A stretch of DNA of 5,781 nt from Alphaproteobacteria bacterium (GCA_003450915.1 DMEM01000020.1:1-5781); one strand, 5' to 3'. Shown: positions 1 to 5,293, numbered from the stretch's first letter. Numbers and translations are program-made. The notes: a model not told the origin generated them from the letters alone.

Positions 1-47
1 AGTTTTATGTTAAATTGTAAAAGAATAAAAAGAGGTTATAATCTAAA

Positions 48-70
48 AAAATCCCCCAAAGAAGGATTTT
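48..70 (-). terminator. Probable intrinsic terminator of the minus-strand gene block
   Basis: Read on the minus strand, AAAATCC and GGATTTT form 7-bp arms around a 9-base loop, and the right arm continues into a run of T (plus-strand A run at 45-51). It lies about 17 bases past the stop codon of the 116-residue gene, where the end of the minus-strand transcript is expected. The stem is short and AT-rich, so it may be weak. Confidence 0.55.
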
Positions 71-86
71 GTCATCGTTAGTAATT

Positions 87-437
87 TTAATACCTAGTTA
101 AAGAATTTGTATGGTACTTAATATAAAGAATTTGTACGGCATATGTTTTAACTAATTTATAAGCTCGTTTCTTGCTTAATAAATTAGCAGCAGAAACATA
201 AGCAGACTGATCATGAATGCTTGTTTCAGGTAATGTTAGAAGTTTTCTTGAAATAATACTCATTTCTTTTACTAAGTGTTTATCGATTATCTCAAAATAT
301 TGATTCCATTGCTCTTCAGTTAGATTTAGCTTGTCTTTTTTAGAACAGACTCTTCTAATGTCTAGAACTGTATTTAGAGAAATTTGTTGAGATTTCAATG
401 CATCAAGAACATATAGTTCAGCTTGTATTAGGTTCAT
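87..437 (-). CDS. Hypothetical protein, 116 aa
   Basis: I do not recognise this protein. It is small, mostly helical in appearance and rich in Lys, Leu, Ile and Tyr, with no signal peptide, no clear membrane segment and no metal-binding motif. The open frame can be extended two codons to a TTG at 443, but I prefer the ATG at 437: a GAAGG Shine-Dalgarno-like sequence sits 6 bases upstream of it, and that sequence directly abuts the TTG, leaving no spacing. The gene lies 81 bases downstream of bolA on the same strand and is followed by a probable terminator, so it may be the last gene of the block or have its own promoter in the gap. Its last 18 codons contain an imperfect 15-base direct repeat at a 25-base period, so the C-terminus may have been remodelled by a small duplication. 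That it is a real gene is likely from the start signal and the terminator; its function is unknown. Confidence 0.6.
   Translation of the reverse strand: MNLIQAELYVLDALKSQQISLNTVLDIRRVCSKKDKLNLTEEQWNQYFEIIDKHLVKEMSIISRKLLTLPETSIHDQSAYVSAANLLSKKRAYKLVKTYAVQILYIKYHTNSLTRY
100..139. repeat. Short direct repeat, 25-base period
   Basis: AAAGAATTTGTATGG (100-114) recurs as AAAGAATTTGTACGG (125-139), 14 of 15 bases identical. It lies in the 3' end of the 116-residue gene. The period is not a multiple of three, so the two copies are read in different frames and encode different peptides. Confidence 0.6.
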
Positions 438-486
438 AAACAACCTTCGTTATTTATCAAAAAAATTAAAAGTATATTGTTGTTAT

Positions 487-515
487 ATAATTAATTTTTA
501 AGGGAAAGTTGTCAA
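487..515 (-). promoter_or_regulatory. Possible promoter for the 116-aa gene
   Basis: A perfect TTGACA (minus strand, 515-510) lies just beyond the bolA stop codon. It is followed by a very AT-rich stretch, but at the ideal 17-base spacing the -10 hexamer is only AATTAT, and better TATA-like hexamers sit 20 or more bases away. It could give the last gene of the block its own transcription. In DNA this AT-rich, -10-like matches are common, so confidence is low. Confidence 0.25.
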
Positions 516-518
516 GTC

Positions 519-746
519 TTACTTTGTTTTTATTTTTATTCCTAATGCGTGCAGCCTACCACTATCTAGGAATTCTTTAATGGCATTATTTACAATTCTT
601 TGACGCTCAATACGGCTATATTCTGCTAGGCTTTCTGCTGTTACTACACATTGTAGGTGAACCCCATCATTTAGAGGGTCTAAAATTTTAACATCAGCGT
701 CAGGAACTGCATTTTTAATTGCTTGAATAATAATATTTTGATCCAT
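519..746 (-). CDS. bolA: BolA family protein (IbaG-like)
   Basis: This 75-residue protein has the length and layout of the BolA family: a helix-beta start, a variable loop (about residues 22-33, DPLNDGVHLQC), then the conserved RQRIVNNAIKEFL helix and the C-terminal GRLHALGIKIKT strand. Family members bind iron-sulfur clusters together with monothiol glutaredoxins and take part in iron sensing, cluster delivery or stress-related gene control in the cytosol. His66 in the LHAL motif is the family's conserved cluster ligand; His30 and Cys33 in the loop are candidates for the second ligand. The DG-H-Q loop pattern is closer to IbaG/YrbA than to classical E. coli BolA, so the symbol stands for the family. 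It starts 21 bases after the stop of the metallo-hydrolase gene on the same strand, suggesting cotranscription. The Shine-Dalgarno sequence (GAAAG about 10 bases upstream) is weak. No glutaredoxin gene is in the window. Confidence 0.88.
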   Translation of the reverse strand: MDQNIIIQAIKNAVPDADVKILDPLNDGVHLQCVVTAESLAEYSRIERQRIVNNAIKEFLDSGRLHALGIKIKTK

Positions 747-767
747 TATGTAAATTCTTTCTATTTT

Positions 768-1535
768 TTAATATATTGTAAATGGTTCTGAACCATTATT
801 TTGACTTGCTACATGTAATATTGTATCTTTATTTAAAGCTTTCTTACAAATATTATGTGCAATAGTAGGGTTGTTATTGTTTTCACTTAAATGCATTAGG
901 CAAACATGTTGTAAACCATCTTTCACTTTTTGTAATAAGTTTGCAGTTTGATAATTTGATAAATGCCCATAGTCTCCAGCAACTCGTTGTTTTAAAAATT
1001 CTGGATAATGACCATTTGCTAGCATTTCAGGGCAGTAGTTTGATTCAACTGCTAAATGAGAGCTTCCTTTAACTTTATTCAAGATATGTTCATTGATATT
1101 ACCGCAATCAGTTAAATAGCTAAACTTTTTATCATTGTGCTCAATGGTAAAACCCATAGATTCTCGAGCATCATGCATAGTAGGGAAAAAGTCAAACTCT
1201 AAACCTGCTAAAGCTAACTTATTATGAGGGCACACAAACTTATGGTTCGAAATAATATGTTTTGCTTTTTCAGTATAGGCAATAAAAGTTCCTTTAGTTA
1301 GTAGAACTGTTACATTTTTTAAATTATTGGTTAAGGTTTTTAGCCCAAGGATATGATCTGTATGTTCGTGGGTAATAATAACATTGCTAATTTTCTCAAG
1401 TTTTAAATTGTTATTTGCAAAGGCTTGTTTTAATTGGTTAAAACGTAAACCGCAGTCAATAAGAATAATCTCGTCTTTAATTTTTAAAGCCGAGCAATTT
1501 CCTTTTGAGCCACTTGAAAAAACAATAAATTCCAT
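768..1535 (-). CDS. MBL-fold metallo-hydrolase, YycJ/WalJ-like
   Basis: The 255-residue product has the full metallo-beta-lactamase-fold signature in order: SSGSKGN at 7-13 (typical of the YycJ/WalJ group), D27-C-G, the metal-binding THEHTDH at 55-61, H121 in MHDARESMGF, D143 in the TDCG motif, ESNYC at 164-168, GDYGHLSN at 187-194 and H215 in LMHLSENN. These give the ligands for two metal ions, normally zinc or manganese. The YycJ/WalJ group is cytosolic and has been linked to 5'-3' exonuclease activity and DNA repair in Firmicutes; proteobacterial members are less studied, so I infer a nucleic-acid-directed hydrolase without naming a substrate. The length is normal for the family (about 250-265) and no key residue is missing. 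The ATG lies 3 bases after the sfsA stop codon with no strong Shine-Dalgarno sequence, which suggests translational coupling to sfsA. bolA follows 21 bases downstream. Confidence 0.88.
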   Translation of the reverse strand: MEFIVFSSGSKGNCSALKIKDEIILIDCGLRFNQLKQAFANNNLKLEKISNVIITHEHTDHILGLKTLTNNLKNVTVLLTKGTFIAYTEKAKHIISNHKFVCPHNKLALAGLEFDFFPTMHDARESMGFTIEHNDKKFSYLTDCGNINEHILNKVKGSSHLAVESNYCPEMLANGHYPEFLKQRVAGDYGHLSNYQTANLLQKVKDGLQHVCLMHLSENNNNPTIAHNICKKALNKDTILHVASQNNGSEPFTIY

Positions 1536-1538
1536 AAT

Positions 1539-2240
1539 TTAGTCTATATTTACTTTTAGTTTTTTATCGATGATAATTTCTTCATCGCTTAATGAACACG
1601 AATAAACAAGAACTTGAACACCAGAGGCAACAGCTTGTTTTAATAGTTTTGTATACTCAGGATCAATTTCTGTAGCTGGAGAAAACTCATTACAGTCATT
1701 TCTATTTACAATATATAACATACTAGCCTTATGACCTGCTTGAACCATTTCTGTTAGCTCTTGTAAATGCTTTTGGCCACGAGTAGTTACAGCATCGGGA
1801 AACTTAGCTTTATCACCTTCAGCTAAAGTCGTATTCTTAACTTCAACATAGTGTAAAGTGTTATCTTCTTCAGTAAGTAGAATATCAATTCTTGAATTTT
1901 GAGATCCGTATTTTACTTCTGTTTTTAATTCTTTATATTCTTTTAACTCTTCGATTAGTCCAAGTTTAATACCTTCAACCGCAATATGGTTAGTCAGGTG
2001 AGTATTAACACCAACTCTAACATTATCTTTTTCAATAATTTGTAGAGTGTATTTTAATTTTCTTTTTGGATCATCAACATGAGAGATATAAGCAGAATCA
2101 AAGTCTAAAAGACCTTTCATACTGCCTGTATTTGGACAATGAGATACTACAGTGTCGCCGTTATGCAACTCGACATCTGCAAAAAACCTTTTGTAGCGCT
2201 TAATAAAGCTACCTTTTATTAACTTTTCTTGAAATTTCAT
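1539..2240 (-). CDS. sfsA: SfsA family protein (sugar fermentation stimulation protein homologue)
   Basis: The 233 residues match the usual SfsA length and carry its hallmark motifs in order: RYKRFFADVEL (15-25), the HCPNTGSMKGLL block (34-45), SRIDILL (116-122), VEVKNTTL (132-139) and FPDAVTTRGQKHLQEL (147-162). The family has an N-terminal OB-like domain and a C-terminal domain resembling PD-(D/E)XK nucleases; D119, E133 and K135 here fit that catalytic pattern. In E. coli SfsA was named for stimulating maltose gene expression and described as DNA-binding, but its biochemical role is still uncertain, so annotation beyond the family name is not justified. It is the first gene of a minus-strand unit with the metallo-hydrolase (3-base gap) and bolA. 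No good Shine-Dalgarno sequence precedes its ATG, while a TATAAT lies only 7 bases upstream, so its transcript may be nearly leaderless. The gene looks intact. Confidence 0.95.
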   Translation of the reverse strand: MKFQEKLIKGSFIKRYKRFFADVELHNGDTVVSHCPNTGSMKGLLDFDSAYISHVDDPKRKLKYTLQIIEKDNVRVGVNTHLTNHIAVEGIKLGLIEELKEYKELKTEVKYGSQNSRIDILLTEEDNTLHYVEVKNTTLAEGDKAKFPDAVTTRGQKHLQELTEMVQAGHKASMLYIVNRNDCNEFSPATEIDPEYTKLLKQAVASGVQVLVYSCSLSDEEIIIDKKLKVNID

Positions 2241-2257
2241 AAGAACTATTATATCAT
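2229..2257 (+). promoter_or_regulatory. Probable sigma70-like promoter of the exonuclease gene
   Basis: TTGAAA (2229-2234) and TATCAT (2252-2257) are separated by exactly 17 bases, each differing from consensus at one position. Transcription would begin near 2264, giving a leader of about 50 bases before the ATG at 2317. The -35 box lies inside the first codons of sfsA, and the element overlaps the candidate sfsA promoter on the other strand. Confidence 0.45.
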
Positions 2258-2276
2258 AAAACTACAAATGAAAAAA
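2248..2276 (-). promoter_or_regulatory. Candidate promoter of the sfsA operon
   Basis: A perfect minus-strand TATAAT (2253-2248) lies 7 bases before the sfsA ATG. The -35 region at the correct 17-base spacing is only a T run (2276-2271), so the match rests on the -10 box. If used, transcription would start at or next to the start codon, which agrees with the lack of a Shine-Dalgarno sequence there. Confidence 0.35.
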
Positions 2277-2316
2277 GCAACTGCTTAAAAAATAATCATA
2301 TAAAAAGAGAACTACT

Positions 2317-3153
2317 ATGCTACACGATAAATTATTTGTTTTTGATATTGAAACAATTCCAGATACTGATGCTGTTAAAAATTTAACAGACTTTCAATCA
2401 GACAATGTAGATGAACTACGTGAAGAGTTAGATCGTTATCATTTAGATGTAACAGGTGGTAGAAACTCATTTCCACGTCAAATGTTTCATAAAATGGTAG
2501 CAATTTCATATGTTGTAGCTGATATTCACCGAGATTCATCAGGTGAAAGCTATACTTTAAGAGATGTAAGGTCGGGTGGTTCAATAGATTCATCTGAAAA
2601 AGAGCTAGTTGAAGCGTTCTTTAAATTTATGAATGGCGCAAAACCAAGGCTTGTTAGTTATAACGGTCGTGGCTTTGATGTTCCTGTATTAAAGTATAGG
2701 GCAATGAAATACGGGGTTCCAGCAACAGCACTTTATAAATTAGGTGATAAATGGAATGGTTATAACTCTCGCTATAGTGCAGATTGGCACTGTGACCTAC
2801 TTGAAACTTTATCAGATTATGGTGCATCAACTAGAGGTAAGCTGAATGAAGTTTGCTCAATTTTAGGTTTTCCTGGTAAGTTTGGAGTTGATGGTTCTAA
2901 AGTTACAGTAATGTATGATAATGATCAGGTAAAAGAAATTAGGGATTATTGTGAAACTGATGTTATTAATACATATCTAGTTTATCTTAGAGCTCAGTTA
3001 ATGAATGGTAATATGAGTAAAGAAAATTATAACTCAGCAGTTTTAGATATGAAACATTTCTTAGAAGATTCAGATAAAGTTGAACAAGCGCATATGCATG
3101 AGTTTTTAGATGCCTGGAAAGATGCAAATGACAATGAATTTGAACTAGAATAA
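2317..3153 (+). CDS. Predicted PolB-like 3'-5' exonuclease (DnaQ/RNase H fold)
   Basis: The 278-residue product begins with VFDIETIPD, the Exo I motif with metal ligands D10 and E12. Exo II is SYNGRGFDVPVL (114-125; N116, D121) and Exo III is YCETDV (211-216; Y211, D215). This order and spacing match the DEDDy exonucleases related to the proofreading domain of family B DNA polymerases, specifically the stand-alone group known as DNA_pol_B_exo2 (Pfam PF10108). No polymerase domain is attached, which is normal for this group. Likely activity is metal-dependent 3'-5' degradation of DNA ends in repair or processing; the physiological substrate is not known. The C-terminus (from about 245) is acidic. 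The ATG is preceded at about 6 bases by an AAGAGA ribosome-binding sequence. It is transcribed divergently from sfsA and appears to be a single gene; I see no clear intrinsic terminator after it. Confidence 0.88.
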   Translation: MLHDKLFVFDIETIPDTDAVKNLTDFQSDNVDELREELDRYHLDVTGGRNSFPRQMFHKMVAISYVVADIHRDSSGESYTLRDVRSGGSIDSSEKELVEAFFKFMNGAKPRLVSYNGRGFDVPVLKYRAMKYGVPATALYKLGDKWNGYNSRYSADWHCDLLETLSDYGASTRGKLNEVCSILGFPGKFGVDGSKVTVMYDNDQVKEIRDYCETDVINTYLVYLRAQLMNGNMSKENYNSAVLDMKHFLEDSDKVEQAHMHEFLDAWKDANDNEFELE

Positions 3154-3198
3154 CTTTAATGGCTATTTAGTTTGCTTAATTGCTTTATTTTAGCGTCA

Positions 3199-3227
3199 TT
3201 TACAATTAGTAAACTTCCTTATAAAAT
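3199..3227 (+). promoter_or_regulatory. Probable sigma70-like promoter of the pseudopilin operon
   Basis: TTTACA (3199-3204) and TAAAAT (3222-3227) are spaced by exactly 17 bases, each one base from consensus. Predicted transcription start is near 3234, giving a leader of about 45 bases with an AAGAGG ribosome-binding sequence 6-7 bases before the ATG at 3280. It is the best promoter match in the 126-base gap between the exonuclease and the first pseudopilin gene, which otherwise contains no gene. Confidence 0.5.
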
Positions 3228-3279
3228 AAAACAATTATTCTGCCCAAATACCACATTAAAGAAAATATAAGAGGTTAAA

Positions 3280-3957
3280 ATGAATTTAAAAAATGTACTA
3301 AAAAAACATTGTCATTCCAGACTTGATCTGGAATCTATGCTAGAAAATGCAAAATTTTGCCGAAGTAACAAAGGTGCAATGTTCGGGCTTGACGCTCGTA
3401 TTGCATTGGCAATATTTGGAGCATTATCGGTAATATCAGGTGCGGCGTTATATGGGGCTATTCAAAAATCACATGCAACAGCACTACTTGCTGATTTAAA
3501 TGAAATTGCAAAAGCTTGGGAATCATATTATTTAGATACAGGCCAATTGCCACCTGTATTAACTACAGCAGCTAGTGACTGGACAGATCATACATATGAT
3601 GGTAGTGAGCTTATTAGTTCTACAGTAAAAGGCTGGAAAGGTCCTTATTTGCCTTATAAAACCACAGGTACAACACTTCATCATTCTAAGTATCAAGATA
3701 TATATATAACAGAAATTTCAGACTCAGGAGGTTGGGGAGATACAGTAAACTGGTACCCTGCAGGCTTATGCGATGGTTCAAATATTTGTTATGCTTGGGC
3801 GCATATTAGTGGAGTTGAATCAGAAACGTTAATGAAAGCAGTTGATGATATTGTGGATAATGGTGATGGAGCAAAAGATGGTAACTTCAGGTGGAGATAT
3901 GTTAGTGCTAGCAGTAAATGGGGAACTTACTTTAAAATAGCTCCTGTTAAAAAATAA
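3280..3957 (+). CDS. Type II secretion pseudopilin-like protein, copy A (GspG-like)
   Basis: This 225-residue protein has a long leader (1-33), a prepilin-peptidase-like junction KGA/MFGLDAR, a hydrophobic helix (about 41-61, IALAIFGALSV onward) and a soluble domain. Aligned to classical pilins, cleavage after Ala33 puts Met at +1, Asp38 at the usual Glu+5 position and Gly47 at +14. The stretch ESYYLDTGQLP (81-91) resembles the GspG segment ending in LDNxxYP, GWKGPY (118-123) recalls the GspG W-G-x-PY region, and NGDGAKDGNFRW (194-205) looks like a C-terminal calcium loop. C164 and C170 (CDGSNIC) could form a small disulfide loop. Such proteins assemble into periplasmic pseudopili or pilus-like fibres anchored in the inner membrane. 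Leader residues about 10-30 derive from a palindromic repeat insert. The start has a good AAGAGG ribosome-binding site. A paralogue follows 19 bases downstream. No assembly ATPase, peptidase or secretin gene is in the window, so the system it serves is unknown. Confidence 0.75.
   Translation: MNLKNVLKKHCHSRLDLESMLENAKFCRSNKGAMFGLDARIALAIFGALSVISGAALYGAIQKSHATALLADLNEIAKAWESYYLDTGQLPPVLTTAASDWTDHTYDGSELISSTVKGWKGPYLPYKTTGTTLHHSKYQDIYITEISDSGGWGDTVNWYPAGLCDGSNICYAWAHISGVESETLMKAVDDIVDNGDGAKDGNFRWRYVSASSKWGTYFKIAPVKK
3311..3360. repeat. Palindromic repeat element inserted in frame in pseudopilin A
   Basis: ATTCCAGA (3314-3321) and TCTGGAAT (3327-3334) form a perfect 8-bp hairpin with a 5-base loop, followed by the perfect palindrome GCAAAATTTTGC (3349-3360). 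The GTCATTCC...GGAAT layout and the encoded HSRLDLES peptide resemble dispersed palindromic repeats known from Rickettsia (RPE-type, found in frame within genes) and other proteobacteria. The outer boundaries are uncertain; the insert may run from about 3307 to 3369, just before the KGAMFG codons. Confidence 0.6.
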
Positions 3958-3976
3958 GAAAAAGAAAGAATAGGGA

Positions 3977-4723
3977 ATGAAATTTAATAAAGGAGCAATG
4001 TTTGGGCTTGAAGCTCGAGCGTTAAAAAAACAATCTGGGGGATTGTTTTTAGCAAGGCTCCGTAGACTTACCTTTAGGTTAGTCGAAGGTCAGCAAGCGA
4101 TTAGAGTGCAAACTGCCAAGGGTGCGATGTTCGGGCTTGATGCTAGAATAGCCTTGGCAATATTTGGAGCATTATCGGTGATATCAGGCGCGGCATTATA
4201 TTCAGCGATTAAACAAGCTAAAATAGCTCAAACTAACCAAAGAATTATTGAAACAGCAAAGTCAGTTGAACAGTTTGTATTAGATACAGGCCAGGCGCCT
4301 AGTATGTTTAATACTATGGCAATGAATATATCAGAAATTATAGAGAACCCATCTTTACCAGGCTGGAAAGGTCCTTATATAAATTATAAAAAAGTTAGTG
4401 TTTTTCAAATTGAAGATGGAACCTCTCCAATGTTTAGATGGTTTTTGTATAAACAGCAAGATACAGGCCTTGGGGGAACAACAGGTTCAAGTAGTCCTGT
4501 GTGTGACACATCAAATCCATGTGGTTATTGGTTAAAGTCCCATTTAACTCAAGGTGACTCTTCAACAAAGTTTCCAAATGCAGAGGCTTTTGTTTTAAAT
4601 TTGGATGAGTATATAGATGGTGGAGATGGAGATGATAAAGGTAATTTTAGAATTAATTGGTTAGGTTCTGATAATACAGACCCAATAATATTTTATAAAG
4701 TAATGCCTGCTTTAAGCATTTAA
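3977..4723 (+). CDS. Type II secretion pseudopilin-like protein, copy B (GspG-like)
   Basis: This 248-residue paralogue of the preceding gene has the motif KGAMFGLEAR at 5-14, a 33-residue basic insert (15-47, ALKKQSGG to VQTA), then a second KGAMFGLDAR (48-57) that continues into the hydrophobic helix (58-78). Only the second copy has a following membrane helix, so it should be the working processing site (Ala50/Met51, Asp55 at +5). Shared with copy A are VLDTGQAP (101-108), PGWKGPY (128-134), CDTSNPC (176-182) and the Asp/Gly-rich DGGDGDDKGNFR loop (214-225), a likely calcium site by analogy with GspG. Overall similarity outside the helix is modest, so the two are probably different subunits of one fibre. 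The gene starts 19 bases after copy A, hence cotranscription; its own Shine-Dalgarno is poor (AGAAAG about 8 bases upstream). An internal ATG at 3998 is possible but would remove the leader. A strong terminator follows the stop codon. Confidence 0.75.
   Translation: MKFNKGAMFGLEARALKKQSGGLFLARLRRLTFRLVEGQQAIRVQTAKGAMFGLDARIALAIFGALSVISGAALYSAIKQAKIAQTNQRIIETAKSVEQFVLDTGQAPSMFNTMAMNISEIIENPSLPGWKGPYINYKKVSVFQIEDGTSPMFRWFLYKQQDTGLGGTTGSSSPVCDTSNPCGYWLKSHLTQGDSSTKFPNAEAFVLNLDEYIDGGDGDDKGNFRINWLGSDNTDPIIFYKVMPALSI
3989..4147. repeat. Duplicated KGAMFGL(E/D)AR coding segment flanking an insert
   Basis: Two 30-base copies (3989-4018 and 4118-4147) flank the insert in copy B. They differ at 6 bases; five changes are synonymous and the sixth changes Glu to Asp. 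The duplication is therefore not fresh, and the peptide has been kept. Confidence 0.7.
4019..4117. repeat. Hairpin-rich in-frame insert in the leader of pseudopilin B
   Basis: The 99-base segment (33 codons) lies between the duplicated motifs. It contains a perfect 10-bp hairpin AAAAACAATC/GATTGTTTTT with a TGGGG loop (4026-4050). A second hairpin, GACTTACCT/AGGTTAGTC, has one mismatch (4065-4084). The encoded peptide is basic and unlike pilin sequence. It looks like a small dispersed repeat of the RPE type, but of a different family from the one in copy A. Whether other copies exist in the genome cannot be told here. Confidence 0.55.
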
Positions 4724-4741
4724 TTGACTAATATTAAAATA

Positions 4742-4766
4742 AAAAACCCTCGAGAAGAGGGTTTTT
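4742..4766. terminator. Bidirectional intrinsic terminator between convergent genes
   Basis: AAAAACCCTC (4742-4751) and GAGGGTTTTT (4757-4766) form a perfect 10-bp stem with a 5-base loop. A T run follows on the plus strand and a longer one on the minus strand. It lies 18 bases after the stop of pseudopilin B and 20 bases past the stop of the convergent gene at 4787, so it can end transcripts from both sides. Confidence 0.9.
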
Positions 4767-4786
4767 GTCGTTATTTAGAAAAACGT

Positions 4787-5293
4787 TTAGGCTGGTTCAG
4801 GCTTCTTCGCAGAGTCAAGTTCTTCAAGTCTTTGTTTAAATGCTTGAACGAGATCTTGTCGGAGATGCTTAATAGCCTTATCAGTCAGCTCTGCAATAAG
4901 CTTGTTTGATACAAACTTATATTTATCAGGAACTTCAATTTCTAGCTCTGTTAATGTGTCAACCAGAAAGTTTTTCTTACTTACCAGAGTATGATGACGA
5001 TGATTAATAATATACTTGACCTCATAGCCGCTCAGTCCATCAAGGCTAAGAACTTTACCATCAGCAAAAGATTCTGGGCGCTCTGTAAGGAAGAACAGCT
5101 TTCTCAATTTATCTATGTCGTAGCTGACATCATCAGGTTGGAAAGACACGAAAAAAAGGTCTTTCTTTTTTGGTTCTATATTACAGGCAATGAAAAAATC
5201 CTGCAGGTCATGGTCATTGTTTAGAGCTTCAGTAATTCTGTTGATACGAATTTGTCTTTTTGACAGGTTCGAGTTGTGAATTATATCGTCCAT
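4787..5293 (-). CDS. Hypothetical protein, 168 aa
   Basis: I do not recognise the family. The protein is hydrophilic and charged, with no signal peptide or membrane segment, so it is probably cytosolic. The centre (about 43-115) alternates short hydrophobic and charged stretches and includes a histidine cluster (INHRHHTLVSKK, 96-107), which is not a known metal-binding motif. The last third (about 130-160, NKLIAELTDKAIKHLRQDL onward) looks like one or two amphipathic helices, possibly a coiled coil, followed by a Pro/Lys-rich tail. The start is well supported by an AGGAGA ribosome-binding sequence about 6 bases upstream of the ATG. It lies 54 bases downstream of another unknown gene on the same strand and ends at the shared terminator, so the two probably form a small unit. 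The open frame, strong start and terminator make a real gene likely. Confidence 0.7.
   Translation of the reverse strand: MDDIIHNSNLSKRQIRINRITEALNNDHDLQDFFIACNIEPKKKDLFFVSFQPDDVSYDIDKLRKLFFLTERPESFADGKVLSLDGLSGYEVKYIINHRHHTLVSKKNFLVDTLTELEIEVPDKYKFVSNKLIAELTDKAIKHLRQDLVQAFKQRLEELDSAKKPEPA

Noticed and set aside
15..42. TTGTAA-16-TATAAT promoter on the plus strand
   Set aside because: It would read straight into the terminator hairpin and antisense to the 116-residue gene; such matches are expected by chance in DNA this AT-rich.
438..443. TTG start two codons upstream for the 116-aa gene
   Set aside because: The GAAGG ribosome-binding sequence directly abuts the TTG but has good spacing to the ATG at 437.
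2375..2593. Open frame of 72 codons on the minus strand inside the exonuclease gene
   Set aside because: It is fully antisense to a gene with all three exonuclease motifs and has no recognisable features; it is a shadow frame.
3989..4000. AAAGGAG followed by ATG at 3998 as the true start of pseudopilin B
   Set aside because: The spacing from the Shine-Dalgarno-like sequence to this ATG is only about 2-3 bases, and those bases simply encode the conserved KGAM motif, which recurs where no start is needed.
4724..4909. Open frame of 61 codons on the plus strand after pseudopilin B
   Set aside because: It begins directly after the stop codon, lacks a proper ATG start, runs through the terminator hairpin and then antisense to the 168-residue gene.
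4991..5224. Open frame of 77 codons on the plus strand
   Set aside because: It is antisense to the 168-residue gene, which has a strong ribosome-binding site; nothing supports translation of this frame.
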